Assembly (NCBI GenBank): GCA_002401525.1 | Contig: NVTH01000079.1 | Coordinates: 6,456-14,167, forward strand | DNA length: 7,712 bases | Source: Moraxellaceae bacterium | GTDB lineage: Bacteria > Pseudomonadota > Gammaproteobacteria > Pseudomonadales > UBA3067 | Direction: 5' to 3' | Part shown: positions 5,995 through 7,712 of the stretch, piece by piece | Layout: every line of letters starts with the position of its first letter | Numbering within the stretch: the first letter of the stretch is position 1 | Made by a program: the position numbers and the translations under genes | Notes under the pieces: model-generated | What the model was told of the DNA's origin: nothing | The model's database searches: none | Seen by the model: the letters and a program-made list of their open reading frames with translations, nothing else

Positions 5995-6110
5995 CTCTAC
6001 AACCTCAATCCACCTAGCACTTGCAGCCTAAAATCTGGACCCTAGAATCTATCCTTTAGAACCGATTATCTAAACTCTAGACCTTGAACCAAATATTAGG
6101 CACAAAGCGC
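5995..6110. other. 116-nt gap between chpA and chpB with short inverted repeats
   Basis: The gap contains nested TAGA/TCTA elements: TTTAGA at 6055-6060 with TCTAAA at 6069-6074, and CTAGA at 6042-6046 with TCTAG at 6076-6080. The stems are short and AT-rich with asymmetric loops, so I do not call a terminator. No open reading frame of note is present. Confidence 0.45.
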
Positions 6111-7712
6111 TTATTGCTTATTACTGATTAATTCCCCTATACACTGCAGCAACTCTATTTCCTGGAAGGGTTTACCTAGGTATTCATTAACCCCAAGAGA
6201 AATAGCTCTTTCACGATGCTTTTGACCGGTACGGGAAGTTATCATTATTATTGGAATATGTTTCAAACGTTCGTCATGTCGCAGTAAGCTGGCTACTTCA
6301 AAGCCATCCATACGCGGCATTTCTATATCTAACAAAATTATACTAGGGACATGCTCTTGCAACAGGGTAATTGCATCCACGCCATCCTTTGCTAACAATA
6401 CATCAAATCCATGACGCTCTAACACGCGAGAAGTTACTTTTCGCACTGTCACCGAATCATCCACCACCATAACGGTGTGTGCTTCCTCGACATCAATGGC
6501 CGCAACGATATCGCTGTCTTGCTCCATCTCCTGCAGCCGCTCGGCTAAATCGGATCGAATCAACGCCAGTAGATCCAATATAATCACCACCGAACCGTCC
6601 CCTAATATGGTGGCTCCGGAAATACCGCTGACACCACTTAACTGCGACCCCACCGATTTCACCACTATTTCACGACTTCCGACAATGGCGTCCACTTGCA
6701 ACGCAACGCTGTAGTCAGTTCCGCGAACCAACAACACCGGTAAAGGTCGAGTTAAACCGGTTAAATTCGGCACGGCGTGATTACGAACATAGCCGCCCAA
6801 GTATTGCAGTCGATAGGATTGGTCGGCGTACTCAAAGGTCCCCGTCGACTCCGGTTCATAATACGTCTCTAACTCATAAGGACTGACACGTACAATGCCT
6901 TCAATATGCGACAGGGGAATAGCGTAACTCTCTTCACCGACTTTCACCATGAGCGCTCTATTCACGGCAACGGTGAAGGGTAATCGCACCGTAAATTGAG
7001 TTCCCACGCCCAGTGCGGAATGAATTTTAAGGCTTCCTCCCAGCTGCTTTATTTCGCTGTGAACGACGTCCATTCCTACGCCACGCCCTGAGATTTGAGT
7101 GATTTTCTCCGCCGTACTAAACCCTGGCTGAAAAATAAACTGCATTATTTCACTTTCAGTCAGATGAGCATCTGATCGTATCAAGCCTTTTTCGATCGCC
7201 TTATTGCGCACTTCTTCCACATCAATCCCGCCGCCATCATCGGATAAACGCAGTACAATTTCCGCACCCTCTCGAACTAAATGCAGGGTAATCCGGCCGG
7301 TTTCAGCTTTGCTATTCGCGAGGCGAGTTTCTGTGTTCTCAATGCCGTGATCGACGGCATTTCGCAACATATGCTCCAGCGGTGACACCATACGCTCTAA
7401 TACCGCTCGATCCATCTCGCCTTCAGCGTTGATGATTTCTAAATCAACGCTTTTACCTAACTCGTTACTAATTTGCCGCACAATTCGCCGCAGTCGAGGG
7501 ACTAGCCGAGAAAACGGTACCAACCGAGTCCTCATTAAACCTTCCTGAAGCTCGGTGTTAATTCTGCCTTGCTGAATCAATAATGTTTCAGTATTTCGGG
7601 TTTTATTGAGCAGTGTTTCCCTTAAATCAGAAATATCCCCGGCGCTTTCTGCCATGGACTTGGAGAGCTGATTCAATTGCGAATAGCGATCCATTTCCAA
7701 GGGGTCGAAGTC
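6111..7712 (-). CDS. chpA: ChpA, CheA-type hybrid histidine kinase, C-terminal part (5' end outside window)
   Basis: The reading frame is open to the right edge, so only the last 533 residues of a much larger protein are present; the Hpt domains of ChpA would lie outside. Counting from the edge, the DFDPLEMDRYSQL start leads into a helical dimerisation region (about 1-65). A CheA-type ATPase follows: N box HMLRNAVDHGIE (114-125), G1 box DDGGG (158-162) and G2 box SGRGVGM (208-214). Next is a CheW-like domain (about 245-390) that docks to the receptor array. A C-terminal receiver (about 410-530) has the acidic pair D418/D419, phospho-acceptor D462 in LLDIEMP, T492 and K514 in LGKPF, so it looks active. 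This architecture plus chpB and chpC downstream identifies ChpA, the kinase that signals to PilG/PilH-type regulators controlling type IV pilus motors. A plain chemotaxis CheA lacks the receiver, so that alternative is unlikely. Confidence 0.92.
   Translation of the reverse strand, partial: DFDPLEMDRYSQLNQLSKSMAESAGDISDLRETLLNKTRNTETLLIQQGRINTELQEGLMRTRLVPFSRLVPRLRRIVRQISNELGKSVDLEIINAEGEMDRAVLERMVSPLEHMLRNAVDHGIENTETRLANSKAETGRITLHLVREGAEIVLRLSDDGGGIDVEEVRNKAIEKGLIRSDAHLTESEIMQFIFQPGFSTAEKITQISGRGVGMDVVHSEIKQLGGSLKIHSALGVGTQFTVRLPFTVAVNRALMVKVGEESYAIPLSHIEGIVRVSPYELETYYEPESTGTFEYADQSYRLQYLGGYVRNHAVPNLTGLTRPLPVLLVRGTDYSVALQVDAIVGSREIVVKSVGSQLSGVSGISGATILGDGSVVIILDLLALIRSDLAERLQEMEQDSDIVAAIDVEEAHTVMVVDDSVTVRKVTSRVLERHGFDVLLAKDGVDAITLLQEHVPSIILLDIEMPRMDGFEVASLLRHDERLKHIPIIMITSRTGQKHRERAISLGVNEYLGKPFQEIELLQCIGELISNKQ

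Overview
The window comes from a gammaproteobacterium, probably an environmental and possibly marine or hydrocarbon-associated one. The right third holds the end of a type IV pilus chemosensory (Chp/Pil) cluster in the order chpA-chpB-chpC, typical of Pseudomonas-like gammaproteobacteria. The middle holds a copper membrane monooxygenase subunit C (PmoC/AmoC family) next to a pair of steroid/side-chain-type acyl-CoA dehydrogenases. No identifiable taxon marker (rRNA, housekeeping gene) is present, so the placement is inference.

Layout from left to right. Positions 1-186 (+) are the last 61 codons of a small conserved protein of unknown function. Facing it, at about 239-453 (-), is a decayed fragment of an Old Yellow Enzyme-family NADH:flavin oxidoreductase, cut at both ends and frameshifted. 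A gene-poor stretch follows, with a hexanucleotide repeat (604-625). Two overlapping acyl-CoA dehydrogenase genes (638-1804 and 1804-2934, both -) form a translationally coupled operon. They face, across a 519-nt intergenic region, a lone pmoC/amoC-like gene (3454-4260, +). That intergenic region carries a second hexanucleotide repeat (3038-3061) and a perfect 20-bp palindrome (3264-3283) that looks like a TetR-family operator. A strong terminator (4301-4337) closes the pmoC-like gene. Then come chpC (4435-4917), chpB (4930-5994) and the 3' part of chpA (6111-7712, running off the edge), all on the minus strand.

How the genes may work together. The Chp genes encode the histidine kinase (ChpA), receptor methylesterase (ChpB) and CheW-like adaptor (ChpC) that act in type IV pilus twitching and surface sensing. 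The middle block looks like a separate accessory module. The PmoC-like protein keeps all six residues that line the two copper-site clusters of PmoC, but no A or B subunit gene lies beside it. The acyl-CoA dehydrogenase pair would oxidise an acyl-CoA, perhaps derived from the same hydrocarbon. A shared operator between the two divergent units would allow joint control. The functional link and the shared control are inference from position.

The most notable things are the orphan, apparently intact PmoC homologue, and its divergent arrangement with a probable heteromeric acyl-CoA dehydrogenase around a TetR-like palindrome.
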